10,957 bases of DNA. Source: an uncultured Collinsella sp. Its GTDB lineage: Bacteria; Actinomycetota; Coriobacteriia; Coriobacteriales; Coriobacteriaceae. Both the position numbers and the translations under genes were made by a program. The DNA lies in contig CAKUEZ010000067.1 of NCBI GenBank assembly GCA_934646965.1, forward strand, positions 1 through 10,957, given 5' to 3'. The notes below the pieces were generated by a model. The model searched no databases. It worked only from the letters and a program-made list of their open reading frames with translations, and was not told the origin of the DNA. Below, piece after piece: positions 1 through 6,826 of the stretch (the first letter of the stretch is position 1; each line of letters opens with the position of its first letter).

Positions 1-1
1 C

Positions 2-67
2 GCCGGCACCGTGCTTGCCCATCGCGGTGGACGTTTCCCGGCGCCGCTGAACTCGCTGAAGAACTAG
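2..67 (+). CDS. 3' end of an unidentified gene (partial)
   Basis: An open frame enters from the left edge and ends at a TAG at 65-67, giving the last 21 residues of a protein that finish in ...RFPAPLNSLKN. Codons are mostly G/C-ending, as in the well-supported genes of the window. No start and no recognisable domain lie within the window, so function and even reality rest on the upstream sequence. It would be transcribed toward the methyltransferase at 387, with about 320 bp of non-coding sequence between them. Confidence 0.4.
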   Translation, partial: AGTVLAHRGGRFPAPLNSLKN

Positions 68-83
68 CTGAGGGGACTGGCGA

Positions 84-221
84 GGAGCCCCGGGGAGGGC
101 AAATATATAAGGTCGCCTGCTCGGACAGTCCTGGCTCGCACGGAGAGCACATTAAGTGCTCTCCGGCTCGTGCGGAACTCGCGATCGACCTTATATGTCT
201 GCCGCCCGGCGGCGGGGCTCC
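84..221. other. Nested inverted-repeat element, possible structured RNA
   Basis: Three sets of perfect arms are nested inside one another. The outer arms GGAGCCCCG (84-92) and CGGGGCTCC (213-221) are 9 bp. The middle arms ATATAAGGTCG (105-115) and CGACCTTATAT (186-196) are 11 bp. The inner arms GGAGAGCAC (142-150) and GTGCTCTCC (156-164) are 9 bp around the loop ATTAA, extended by CGCAC/GTGCG (137-141/170-174) with a GGCTC bulge. Right after it, TCCCGC/GCGGGA (219-224/228-233) forms a competing small hairpin. No open frame explains the sequence. It could be the aptamer part of a leader RNA for the methyltransferase, a free small RNA, or a palindromic interspersed repeat. I could not match it to a known riboswitch class. 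Confidence 0.6.
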
Positions 222-335
222 CGCACAGCGGGACCTCAGTTGGGTTCTGTCCCGGTGGCAGTTGCTTCGCTCCTGCCCGCCTTGGTTGTGACTTCGGTTT
301 GGCGTTGGATCGGTTCTTTCTGATATATGCTGGTT

Positions 336-370
336 GCGGCTCTTCTTTTGGGAGGGGCCGCTTTTTTGTT
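336..370 (+). terminator. Intrinsic terminator just ahead of the methyltransferase
   Basis: A stem pairs 336-346 with 351-361 (five Watson-Crick pairs GCGGC/GCCGC at the base, then a mix that includes G-U pairs) around a TTTG loop, followed directly by TTTTTTGTT. This is a textbook Rho-independent terminator for plus-strand transcription. It ends two bases before the ribosome binding site of the next gene. It may serve an upstream transcript or act as the expression platform of a leader. Confidence 0.85.
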
Positions 371-372
371 GT

Positions 373-379
373 GAGGGGG
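373..379 (+). promoter_or_regulatory. Ribosome binding site fixing a GTG start
   Basis: GAGGGGG lies 7 nt before the GTG at 387. The ATG at 380 touches this site and runs into a stop after four codons, so the GTG is the supported start of the methyltransferase. Confidence 0.7.
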
Positions 380-386
380 ATGGCCC

Positions 387-1274
387 GTGGCTGATGATTT
401 GATTCGTTCTGAGCTGCTTTCTGTGGATTGGAATGATGAATGGATGCGCTTGCAGGCCGCTCGGCATCGGGCTGATGACTCTTTTGAGTGGGATAAAAGG
501 GCTCGGCATTTTCGGCCGCTTGAGACTGCTCCGTATGCCCGGGATTTTATGAAGCTGTTGGCACTCCAGCCCGGCGAGTCGGTGCTGGATATGGGGTGTG
601 GGGCTGGGTCGATTGCTATTCCGCTTGCTCAAGCTGGGCATCCTGTGATTGCTGCTGACTTCTCTCCTGCTATGTTGGGCACGCTTGATGCTGGTATTGA
701 ATACTATGGGCTCGAGGATCGTATTACGCCGTTTGAGCTTGCTTGGGATGACGATTGGGACTTGGTTGGACCGATCGCGAAAGCGGTGGATGTTGCCTTT
801 GCCAGTCGCTCTGTTACGACGACCGATCTGAAAGGCGCGCTTGCCAAGCTTGACCGTACGGCTCGTCGGCGCTGTGCTGTCACCATGGTCGCCAACTCCA
901 GCCCGCGTTATGACCTGCACTTGATGAACGCCATCGGCGCCTCGGTTACCTGCAGTAATGGCTTTGTCTACGCCTTTAACATCCTCATTCAGATGGGTGC
1001 CCTGCCGCAGGTCACGTACTTTGAATCGCCCCGTCGCGATACTTTCGATAACCTCGAGGCGGGTGTGGCGGACTTTTCCCGCATGCTCGAGCATGGCAAC
1101 GAGGATAAGATCGACCGCCTGCGCGACTACATCGCTCAACACATGATCGAGAATCCCCATGCTGGCGAGCCGGGCTCAAAAGGTGCGCCGCAAGGACGCT
1201 ACATGCTCGACCATATTCGCAAGGTCCGCTGGGCGTTTATTGCATGGGAGCCGGTCTCTGCGAATCGTCCGTAG
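387..1274 (+). CDS. Class I SAM-dependent methyltransferase
   Basis: A 295-residue cytoplasmic protein with no signal peptide or membrane segment. Residues about 63-80 carry the class I motif I (ESVLDMGCGAG), which holds the SAM methionine and ribose, and the acidic end of strand 2 is at about 90-93 (AADFS). This marks a Rossmann-fold methyltransferase. The C-terminal half, rich in Phe, Tyr and Met (residues about 170-215), probably forms the substrate lid; the substrate cannot be told from the sequence. It starts with GTG behind GAGGGGG. It stands alone, behind a terminator and a structured leader, which suggests control by premature termination. Codon choice shifts within the gene: the first ~130 codons favour T-ending codons (GCT, GAT, ATT) and the rest favour C-ending ones (GCC, GAC, ATC). 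The enzyme class is sure, the role unknown. Confidence 0.9.
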   Translation: MADDLIRSELLSVDWNDEWMRLQAARHRADDSFEWDKRARHFRPLETAPYARDFMKLLALQPGESVLDMGCGAGSIAIPLAQAGHPVIAADFSPAMLGTLDAGIEYYGLEDRITPFELAWDDDWDLVGPIAKAVDVAFASRSVTTTDLKGALAKLDRTARRRCAVTMVANSSPRYDLHLMNAIGASVTCSNGFVYAFNILIQMGALPQVTYFESPRRDTFDNLEAGVADFSRMLEHGNEDKIDRLRDYIAQHMIENPHAGEPGSKGAPQGRYMLDHIRKVRWAFIAWEPVSANRP

Positions 1275-1432
1275 CCCACTCACTGCCCGCACCGCCCACT
1301 CGCTCGGCATCCGCATTCTTTGCGAACTGGGCAAACGCGCTCCACACCGCACCGTTCCTGCGCTATCGTGGGACAGCTCACGTAGATTAAGGCCCCATCG
1401 CGGGGCGCCCCATACATAGAAAGCGAGAACCC

Positions 1433-1732
1433 ATGGCACTGACAGGAGCCCAGGTCAAGCAGCTTCGCAGCATGGCCCATCACCTCAACCCCGCCATCAT
1501 CATCGGCAAGTCCGACATCAACGACGGTACCGTCGAGCAGACGGTCGCCTACCTGGAGAAGCACGAGCTCGTTAAGTGCTCCGTGCTGGACGGCTCCAGC
1601 CTTTCTGCCCGCGAGGCCGCCGAGGAGCTCGCCGAGCGCTGCCACGCCGAGGTCGTCCAGGTCATCGGTCGCAAGTTCTCGCTGTATCGCGAGTCCTCGC
1701 GCAAGGACATCGAGAAGATCAAGCTCGTCTAA
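1433..1732 (+). CDS. yhbY: YhbY family ribosome assembly RNA-binding protein
   Basis: A 99-residue single-domain protein that matches the CRM/YhbY RNA-binding fold over its full length. It opens with LTGAQVKQLRSMAHHLNP, followed by the glycine loop IIIGKSD (residues about 22-28) where E. coli YhbY has LLGSNG. It then has a helix ending in EKHELVKC and the closing strand QVIGRKFSLYR (about 76-86). The family associates with pre-50S ribosomal particles and helps assembly. The ATG has only a weak purine-rich site (around 1419-1427) before it. A short GC hairpin (GCCCC/GGGGC, 1392-1406) lies in the 5' untranslated region. No clear promoter was found in 1275-1432. The gene is followed at once by a terminator and faces the regulator gene tail to tail. 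Confidence 0.93.
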   Translation: MALTGAQVKQLRSMAHHLNPAIIIGKSDINDGTVEQTVAYLEKHELVKCSVLDGSSLSAREAAEELAERCHAEVVQVIGRKFSLYRESSRKDIEKIKLV

Positions 1733-1755
1733 GCACTCGCACATCGTGTGCCTAC

Positions 1756-1788
1756 GGGGCGTCCGGGTTTCCTGGGCGCTCCTTTTTT
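1756..1788 (+). terminator. Intrinsic terminator of yhbY
   Basis: A 12-pair stem (1756-1767 with 1771-1782, some G-U pairs, loop TTT) is followed by six Ts. It lies 24 nt after the yhbY stop and overlaps the last codon of the convergent regulator gene. It has no T-tract for the minus strand. Confidence 0.85.
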
Positions 1789-4786
1789 ATCGCACGACCG
1801 CCATGCGCTTAAGTCTGCCTTCGACCAAACGCTCGTAGAGGCGCCGCGTCTCGGGCTCGGGCACGCCTGCAATCTGCTCTTTTAGATGATGGACATGTCC
1901 GCTGTACAAATCGATGATGTCGCGACGGCGGCCCGCGGCGTTATAAACGCGCATGGCACAGCGAACCATATCCTCGCGCGCCGTCTCCTGGCGAAGTCCT
2001 GCCTCGACCAACCATATCGCCGACTGCAGGTCGTTTTCTTCCAGCGCCTCATTCGCCCCGCGAATCATGCTGTCGATAAACTTAGATTGCATAATCTGGC
2101 GCATACGCACAAAGTATGTCGGATTGCAGCCATTGGGAATATAGAGCGAGCCAGTGTAGAGTTGCTCGACCTTTAGACACAGCTCCACTAGGTGAGGCCC
2201 GCGCGCTCCCCCACGATTTCCCAGGATCTCGCGGGTCATCTGCTCAAACAGCCGCACGTCGGTCTTAACGTAGTCGCCGTTAAGCCCAATGCACTCGTTT
2301 TGGATCAGCACGCACGACTTGCCGTCTGGCGTCGGCCCCAAGGCCGAGCGCAGGCGCGATATCGTCGAATACAGGTTGTTGCGGGCACGGTTGAACTCGG
2401 CATGGGGCCACAGCTCCATGGCCAGGGTCTCGCGGTCGACCAGCGCGTCCATGCTCAACGCGAGGCGCTCCGCAAGCGTCGCCGCCTTCTTGCGACGCCA
2501 CATCTTATCGGTAATGGGAAACCCGTCGCGCTCGGCGCGAAACGCCCCAAACATGCGGATCTCGATATGCTCGATCGTATCGACGGCCTCGACTTCTTCG
2601 ACCTGAAACAGCCGCTCGTGCGCTTCGTCCAAATCGTCGCGCATCGTGTATCTCGAAAGCTCGCGCACCGGGAGCTTCTTGCGGATTCTTGCGCCAGACT
2701 CGCCCAGACAATGCATGGCAAGGCGCGCAAAGAGTCGATACGACGGCTCCAGCATTCCCGGGCGGTTCATGGACATCCACGCCGCCAAATCGCTGTCGCG
2801 GCCCGCGGAAGCCAAATGCAGTGCCACCGTCCACGCCTCCGAGCCGCGAACCTGCGTCTGGCTTATATCGAGCAGCTCCGCCTCCTCGCGCACCGTAACC
2901 ATCGACGTGTTTCGCAAAAATGCCACGCGCTCCAGCAGCAGTGCATTATCTCGCATATACGTCACCGTTTCGTCTACAAGCTTAAGCACCTGAACGGCAC
3001 GAAACTTTGCGTTGACAGGGCGCCCCTCGGACATCGATTGCCATCCTTCGAGCAAAAGCCCAAAGAGCTGAAGCCGATTGTCGCGCACGCGCACGGCAAA
3101 ACGGTCGATCTCGCTAAACGCCGCTTCGTCGGTCACCGGCAAGCCGGCAAGCAGGCGGCGCGCAGCCAAAACCATGCGCACCCAAATCGTCAGCGCCCGC
3201 AGGCTATGAACGTCGAGCGCCTCGACCATGAGGGCAAGCTCGTCATCGCGCGCATCGGTTCCCGCAAACGAACCGTCAAATAGTTCCACCAGCATCCGGT
3301 CTGCCCGTATAAATAAGCCGGCGATATCCAGCTCGCAATCGTACGCCCCGTGCTCCGCGAGCCCATCAAACGCATCGCCCACATCCGCACGCTCGGCCAG
3401 ACGGCGCTTTATCTCGATATGCGCCGACAACATGTCGAGCACGTCACACGATGACGCGCGGTCCGGAAACGAAAGTGTCGTGGGGAGCCCCAGCCCGCTT
3501 TGCCCGTAGCAAACGATGGTAAGCGCCTGGGCCACCCTCCAGGCGAGCGGGTCGATCTCTTGCGCGGCGCGCTCGCCAGCCCGCTCGATAACAGCCGCCA
3601 TGCACCGGGCCAGCTTGGCGTTGGAAATGCTCACCGCCGACAGATACACGCCGAGTGCCTCGGACGACGTCGGTTCGTATGACAATCCATCGGCATTCAT
3701 TGCCCCCAGCGCTGCGCGGCAAACGTCCGCCCCATGTCCAGTCAAGGCCAGGTCGACCCCATACTGGCCGGCAAGCTCGAGCACGACGTTCCGGTCTAAA
3801 AAGGCATCCGCCAGATCCATCGCCAGGTCGCATCGGCCCGCCTTGATTAAAATGCGAGCAGCGCGTCGTATAAGTTCGGGGCTGATCTCGGCAATCAGCT
3901 TGCGCAGCCTGAGTCGCGCATTGCTCTCCGTTCCCAAGCAGGCAAAACTTCGGTCGACTGGGTCAATGCCAAAGATGGGATAGTCGCGCACCAGATACGA
4001 CTGGTCAACCATCGATAGCCGCACGCCGCATGCCTCGAGCTCTGCGATATTGCCTTCGCCCATTAAGACCATAAGGCCCGCAACGTTAAACAGCGTGTTG
4101 TTCTCAAGAGACGCCAAGTCGGCAAGCGCCGCGCCGTATACGTTGACAATCTCGTTTTCGAGCAGCTGGGCGACATCACCCTGGCCGTACAGCCCCGTCT
4201 GCAACGCCGAGACCAGCTCGGGCACGCCTTGCGTAAGCTGGTAAAAATCGAGCGACGTGCTAATCGAAAAAGCCGATGCCCACGCCGAATACTCATAGGC
4301 ATGCACCTTGAGCATCTGCGCGTTGACCTTTACCGAATCCCCCAGCCCGCGGATAAGCAGACGGTTTGACGGGCGGCACGTCAAAAGAACGCCCACCCCC
4401 GACGCGCGCAGACCACGAATCGTATCGATAAAATCCTCGGTATCGCGCTGGTCGAAGACCGGCACGTTATCGATGGCGATGAGCGAATGCGGCTTATCCT
4501 TGAGCTCCTCTGCAACCACCTCGAGCTGCATGAACACCTCGCGGCCAATGGCCCGGTCGGCCTCGATAACGCGCACCGACCCTCGCGTGTAATCACTTTT
4601 GACCTCGCGGACATACTGCATCAGCACCGAGGTCTTACCAAATCCATCGGGTGCATAGACGAGCACGATCCCGGCTTGGCGGCCCTTGATAATCAGCTCA
4701 TTCATCAGCCGATCGCGGCGAATCATATAGCCTCCGCCCATCGACATCACTTCGAGGTCGCCCGTATTACCCAAATCCTGTACCAT
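1787..4786 (-). CDS. Large ATPase transcriptional regulator with C-terminal SARP/BTAD output
   Basis: A 999-residue protein. The N-terminal part is a STAND/MalT-like ATPase: Walker A APDGFGKTS at about residues 45-53, Walker B SLIAIDN at about 101-107, and the sensor-like TCRPSNR at about 136-142. A long Ala/Leu-rich helical middle (about 230-730) looks like TPR-type repeats. From about 740 there is an OmpR-type winged helix (IRMFGAFRAERDG..., ELWPHAEFNRARNNLYSTISRLRSALG) and from about 845 a bacterial transcriptional activation domain (BTAD) with the typical TREILG, YTGSL and ARED patterns. These are the two output domains of SARP/AfsR regulators, here placed at the C-terminus. The ATG has GAGGAG (4792-4797) 5 nt upstream. 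It is presumably an activator triggered by ligand or protein binding and ATP. Its target is unknown; it lies downstream of nagB behind nagB's terminator, so it is transcribed separately. Confidence 0.88.
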   Translation of the reverse strand: MVQDLGNTGDLEVMSMGGGYMIRRDRLMNELIIKGRQAGIVLVYAPDGFGKTSVLMQYVREVKSDYTRGSVRVIEADRAIGREVFMQLEVVAEELKDKPHSLIAIDNVPVFDQRDTEDFIDTIRGLRASGVGVLLTCRPSNRLLIRGLGDSVKVNAQMLKVHAYEYSAWASAFSISTSLDFYQLTQGVPELVSALQTGLYGQGDVAQLLENEIVNVYGAALADLASLENNTLFNVAGLMVLMGEGNIAELEACGVRLSMVDQSYLVRDYPIFGIDPVDRSFACLGTESNARLRLRKLIAEISPELIRRAARILIKAGRCDLAMDLADAFLDRNVVLELAGQYGVDLALTGHGADVCRAALGAMNADGLSYEPTSSEALGVYLSAVSISNAKLARCMAAVIERAGERAAQEIDPLAWRVAQALTIVCYGQSGLGLPTTLSFPDRASSCDVLDMLSAHIEIKRRLAERADVGDAFDGLAEHGAYDCELDIAGLFIRADRMLVELFDGSFAGTDARDDELALMVEALDVHSLRALTIWVRMVLAARRLLAGLPVTDEAAFSEIDRFAVRVRDNRLQLFGLLLEGWQSMSEGRPVNAKFRAVQVLKLVDETVTYMRDNALLLERVAFLRNTSMVTVREEAELLDISQTQVRGSEAWTVALHLASAGRDSDLAAWMSMNRPGMLEPSYRLFARLAMHCLGESGARIRKKLPVRELSRYTMRDDLDEAHERLFQVEEVEAVDTIEHIEIRMFGAFRAERDGFPITDKMWRRKKAATLAERLALSMDALVDRETLAMELWPHAEFNRARNNLYSTISRLRSALGPTPDGKSCVLIQNECIGLNGDYVKTDVRLFEQMTREILGNRGGARGPHLVELCLKVEQLYTGSLYIPNGCNPTYFVRMRQIMQSKFIDSMIRGANEALEENDLQSAIWLVEAGLRQETAREDMVRCAMRVYNAAGRRRDIIDLYSGHVHHLKEQIAGVPEPETRRLYERLVEGRLKRMAVVR

Positions 4787-5020
4787 GCCCGCTCCTCAAC
4801 TCGACCACATGGATACCGTAACCGCACGACCACATCTGCCACCCTATGAATAGCGTGGCACCATGTTTTTGGCTGTTTGTCGGTACGCATTCGGCAAGTT
4901 TTTGTACAGCGGGCACTGCTCGTTGTTTTTCCTTCGACAGACAACTGTTTATGCAGGTCAAATAGCTTGCTGAAATGTCCCATCTGTTAGGCAGTTTACC
5001 GTAAAGGAACCGTTTTATTT

Positions 5021-5034
5021 GAGTTGCGCAACTC
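5021..5034. promoter_or_regulatory. Perfect 14-bp palindrome, candidate operator
   Basis: GAGTTGCGCAACTC reads the same on both strands. It lies about 235 bp upstream of the regulator start, in non-coding sequence and away from any terminator T-tract. A dimeric repressor or activator site is the simplest reading; the binding protein is unknown. Confidence 0.4.
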
Positions 5035-5059
5035 GCCTATTCCCCGCTACCGCCTGCGA

Positions 5060-5089
5060 CTATTTAGTAGCTATTTTGCATACTATATG
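5060..5089. promoter_or_regulatory. Three CTATWT direct repeats at about one helical turn
   Basis: CTATTTA (5060), CTATTTT (5071) and CTATATG (5083) lie in the same orientation with start-to-start steps of 11 and 12 bp. SARP-family regulators are known to bind heptameric direct repeats with an 11-bp (or 22-bp) period. The gene downstream encodes a SARP-type DNA-binding domain, so self-regulation is a reasonable guess. The region is AT-rich, so chance repeats are possible. Confidence 0.35.
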
Positions 5090-5199
5090 GTATTGAATGC
5101 ATCACGTTATCCGACTTGTGCACACCGCACTTTTGATGAGGATTCTGCTGCGTGCGATCCGCGCCTAACGGCCGAGTTCCAACAAGTAGCTTGCCCAGC

Positions 5200-5226
5200 A
5201 AAAAAGGCTCCCGCAAAGCGGGAGCC
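5200..5226 (-). terminator. Intrinsic terminator of nagB
   Basis: Perfect 9-bp arms GGCTCCCGC (5206-5214) and GCGGGAGCC (5218-5226) with a 3-nt loop, followed on the minus strand by six Ts. It lies about 30 nt after the nagB stop and separates nagB from the regulator. Confidence 0.95.
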
Positions 5227-5257
5227 TCTCCTAGCGCAATATGGTTTCGCGGAGCCG

Positions 5258-5986
5258 TTACTCGCAGAGCGAAAGGGCAGCCTCGTCGGCGACCACGACG
5301 CAGTTGGTGTGCAGCTGCAGGATCGATGCCGGGCACTCGGGCGTAACAGGGCCATAGCACATGTCATGCACGGCCTGAGCCTTGGCCTCGCCATTGGCGA
5401 CAACCAGGATCATGCGAGCATACATGATGGTCTGGGTGCCCATGGTGTAGGCCTGACGGGGCACGTCGTCGATACTGTCGAACAGGCGGCTGTTGGCCTG
5501 AATGGTGCTCTCGGTAAGGTCGACGCAGTGCGTGCCCTTGGAGAAGTGATCGTCGGGCTCGTTGAAGCCAATGTGACCGTTGTTACCGATGCCGAGCAGC
5601 TGCAGATCGGGGTAACCGGCGGCAGCGACGATCTTGTCGTACTCGGAGCAGGCAGCGGCGGCGTCGGGGTTGGAGCCGTCGGGCACATGCGTGTTGTTCA
5701 GATCGATGTTGATGTGATCGAAGAAGTTCTCACGCATAAAGTAGTGATAGCTCTGGGGATCGTCGTGCGAAAGGCCACGATACTCGTCCAGGTTGTAGGT
5801 GCTGACCTCGGCAAAGTCGACGTCGCCCTTCTCGTACCAAGCGGCGAGCTGCTTGTAAGCGCCGATCGGGGTGGAGCCGGTGGCAAGACCCAGCACGCAA
5901 TCGGGCTTGAGGATGACCTGGGCCGAGATGATATTGGCGGCCTTACGGCTCATATCCTCGTAGTCTTTAGCTTTAATGATCTTCAT
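5258..5986 (-). CDS. nagB: Glucosamine-6-phosphate deaminase
   Basis: Converts glucosamine-6-phosphate to fructose-6-phosphate and ammonia, the entry of amino sugars into glycolysis. The 242 residues equal the length of the Bacillus-type enzyme. Family motifs are present in order: LGLATGSTPIGAY (about 32-44), the phosphate-binding loop; NLDEYRGL (65-72) with the general base Asp67; GIGNNGHIGFNEP (132-144) with His138 and Glu143; and ASILQLHTN near the end. Asn136 stands where E. coli has Asp141, as in Bacillus-type NagB. The ATG at 5986 is chosen because AAAGGA (5993-5998) lies 6 nt upstream and the family begins MKII. The frame stays open further upstream, but those residues are not NagB-like. 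A 272-bp hairpin-rich gap separates it from the IIA gene, so it may have its own promoter or leader; a TATATA at 6098-6103 is a weak -10 candidate. Confidence 0.96.
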   Translation of the reverse strand: MKIIKAKDYEDMSRKAANIISAQVILKPDCVLGLATGSTPIGAYKQLAAWYEKGDVDFAEVSTYNLDEYRGLSHDDPQSYHYFMRENFFDHINIDLNNTHVPDGSNPDAAAACSEYDKIVAAAGYPDLQLLGIGNNGHIGFNEPDDHFSKGTHCVDLTESTIQANSRLFDSIDDVPRQAYTMGTQTIMYARMILVVANGEAKAQAVHDMCYGPVTPECPASILQLHTNCVVVADEAALSLCE

Positions 5987-6258
5987 TACGCGTCCTTTCT
6001 CGTACAAGAGAGGCAAGGCTTCCCTTACAAGCACTTGCCCGCGGCCCGCGTCGGCCGCAACCAACGTGTGCGGCCACCAGGGCGAGGTCGCGTAATGTAT
6101 ATATCTCGTGTCCAACCGCGTCGAGGCCCCTGCCCGTCCACGGCGACCCAAGGCCGTTTGGCCTCGGACAGTTCCCATCTTGCCACGGAGGGCGTCCTCT
6201 TTCAAGGGCGCCCTCCGTAAACGTGTTTGAATTGTAGGCTAAAGGCCAAGCGCGCTAA
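5987..6258 (-). promoter_or_regulatory. Hairpin-rich nagB upstream region
   Basis: Non-coding sequence between the IIA stop and the nagB start. It has four inverted repeats: GGCAAG/CTTGCC (6012-6017/6034-6039), GCGGCC/GGCCGC (6041-6046/6053-6058), CCAAGGCC/GGCCTCGG (6148-6155/6160-6167, one mismatch), and the strong pair at 6185-6218. None has a T-tract on the minus strand. TATATA at 6098-6103 may be a -10 element, but no fitting -35 was found. Confidence 0.45.
6185..6218 (-). terminator. Strong hairpin without T-tract after the IIA gene
   Basis: Perfect 10-bp arms ACGGAGGGCG and CGCCCTCCGT, with about four further pairs inside. It lies 40 nt after the IIA stop, which fits transcript termination or 3'-end protection. 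On neither strand does a run of Ts follow, so it is not a standard intrinsic terminator. Confidence 0.45.
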
Positions 6259-6756
6259 CTAGCGCTCGCGAGCGACGATGAGCTGGTCCATCTCCTCGAC
6301 ATGCTCGCCAATGGAGCCCTTGATGCTCGAGAACTCAACAGAGTTGCACACCAAGATGGGAACCGTCACATCGTAGCCCTCGGCAGCAATTGCCTCGCGG
6401 TCGAACTCGATGAGCACGTCGCCCTTGTGAACGATATCGCCCACCTGTGCATGCACGGTAAAGTGCTTGCCCTCGAGCTGAACGGTGTCCAGGCCAACGT
6501 GGATGAGCACGTCCAGGCCATCGACCGTGTTAAGCGCAACAGCGTGTCCCGTGGGAAAAATAGCCTCGACCTTGGCATCAGCCGGTGCGATCACACGCGT
6601 TCCGGTGGGCTGAATCGCCACACCCTGACCCAAAAGGCCGGTGGCAAACGTCTGATCGTTTACCTCGGAAAGCGGAATGACGTCGCCCGAGATGGGAGCA
6701 TCGAGCGTAAGGACTCGTCCACGCATACCAAAAGACCTTATGACTTTAGTGAACAT
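6259..6756 (-). CDS. PTS glucose-type EIIA protein
   Basis: A stand-alone 165-residue IIA domain of the glucose/Crr type (E. coli Crr has 169). It carries phosphate from HPr to a membrane IIB/IIC permease and in many bacteria also acts as a regulator. The signature is clear: PISGDVIPLSEV (21-32), APADAKVEAIFPTGHAV (58-73) with His71, and LIHVGLDTVQLEG (84-96) with the phosphorylated His86. The C-terminus has the GDVLIEFD strand. The chosen ATG has AGGGGGAG (6758-6765) very close before it (1-3 nt). An ATG at 6777 has no such site, and an internal ATG at 6726 is also possible. No other PTS component is in the window. It follows glmM after 70 bp and precedes nagB, which suggests a role in glucose or amino-sugar uptake. 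Confidence 0.9.
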   Translation of the reverse strand: MFTKVIRSFGMRGRVLTLDAPISGDVIPLSEVNDQTFATGLLGQGVAIQPTGTRVIAPADAKVEAIFPTGHAVALNTVDGLDVLIHVGLDTVQLEGKHFTVHAQVGDIVHKGDVLIEFDREAIAAEGYDVTVPILVCNSVEFSSIKGSIGEHVEEMDQLIVARER

Positions 6757-6826
6757 GCTCCCCCTAGCACATACCAATAATCAAATAAGCTCTATCAGTT
6801 TACCACTTGGCACCGGTTTTTGACCA

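Larger units (their letters stand above)
4787..5199 (-). promoter_or_regulatory. Long regulatory gap upstream of the SARP-like regulator
   Basis: No credible gene lies in these 413 bp between the nagB terminator and the regulator start. The stretch is visibly richer in A/T than its neighbours, notably at 4860-5110. It carries the perfect 14-bp palindrome at 5021-5034, the smaller palindrome TTTACCGTAAA (4995-5005), and the spaced CTATWT repeats at 5060-5089. Several AT-rich hexamers could serve as -10 elements, but none has a convincing -35 at the right distance, so no promoter is placed. That would fit an activator-dependent promoter. Confidence 0.55.

Noticed and set aside
84..370. Molybdenum-cofactor or other known riboswitch
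   Set aside because: I compared it from memory with the Moco leader of E. coli moaA and with T-box and cobalamin motifs. The order of stems and the conserved boxes do not fit, so no class is claimed.
170..394. 74-residue plus-strand frame in the leader
   Set aside because: It lies across the structured element and the terminator and overlaps the methyltransferase start. It is Cys/Gly/Phe-rich without any domain, and no ribosome binding site was seen.
2192..3283. 363-residue plus-strand frame opposite the large regulator
   Set aside because: It lies wholly antisense to a continuous 999-residue gene, has no recognisable domain, and its composition is that of a complementary strand.
5987..6205. 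N-terminal extension of nagB
   Set aside because: The frame is open, but the added residues are not NagB-like. The ATG at 5986 has a good ribosome binding site and matches the family start.
6757..6777. Upstream ATG (6777) for the PTS IIA gene
   Set aside because: There is no ribosome binding site before it. The purine-rich site at 6758-6765 lies downstream of it and favours the ATG at 6756, though the spacing is short.
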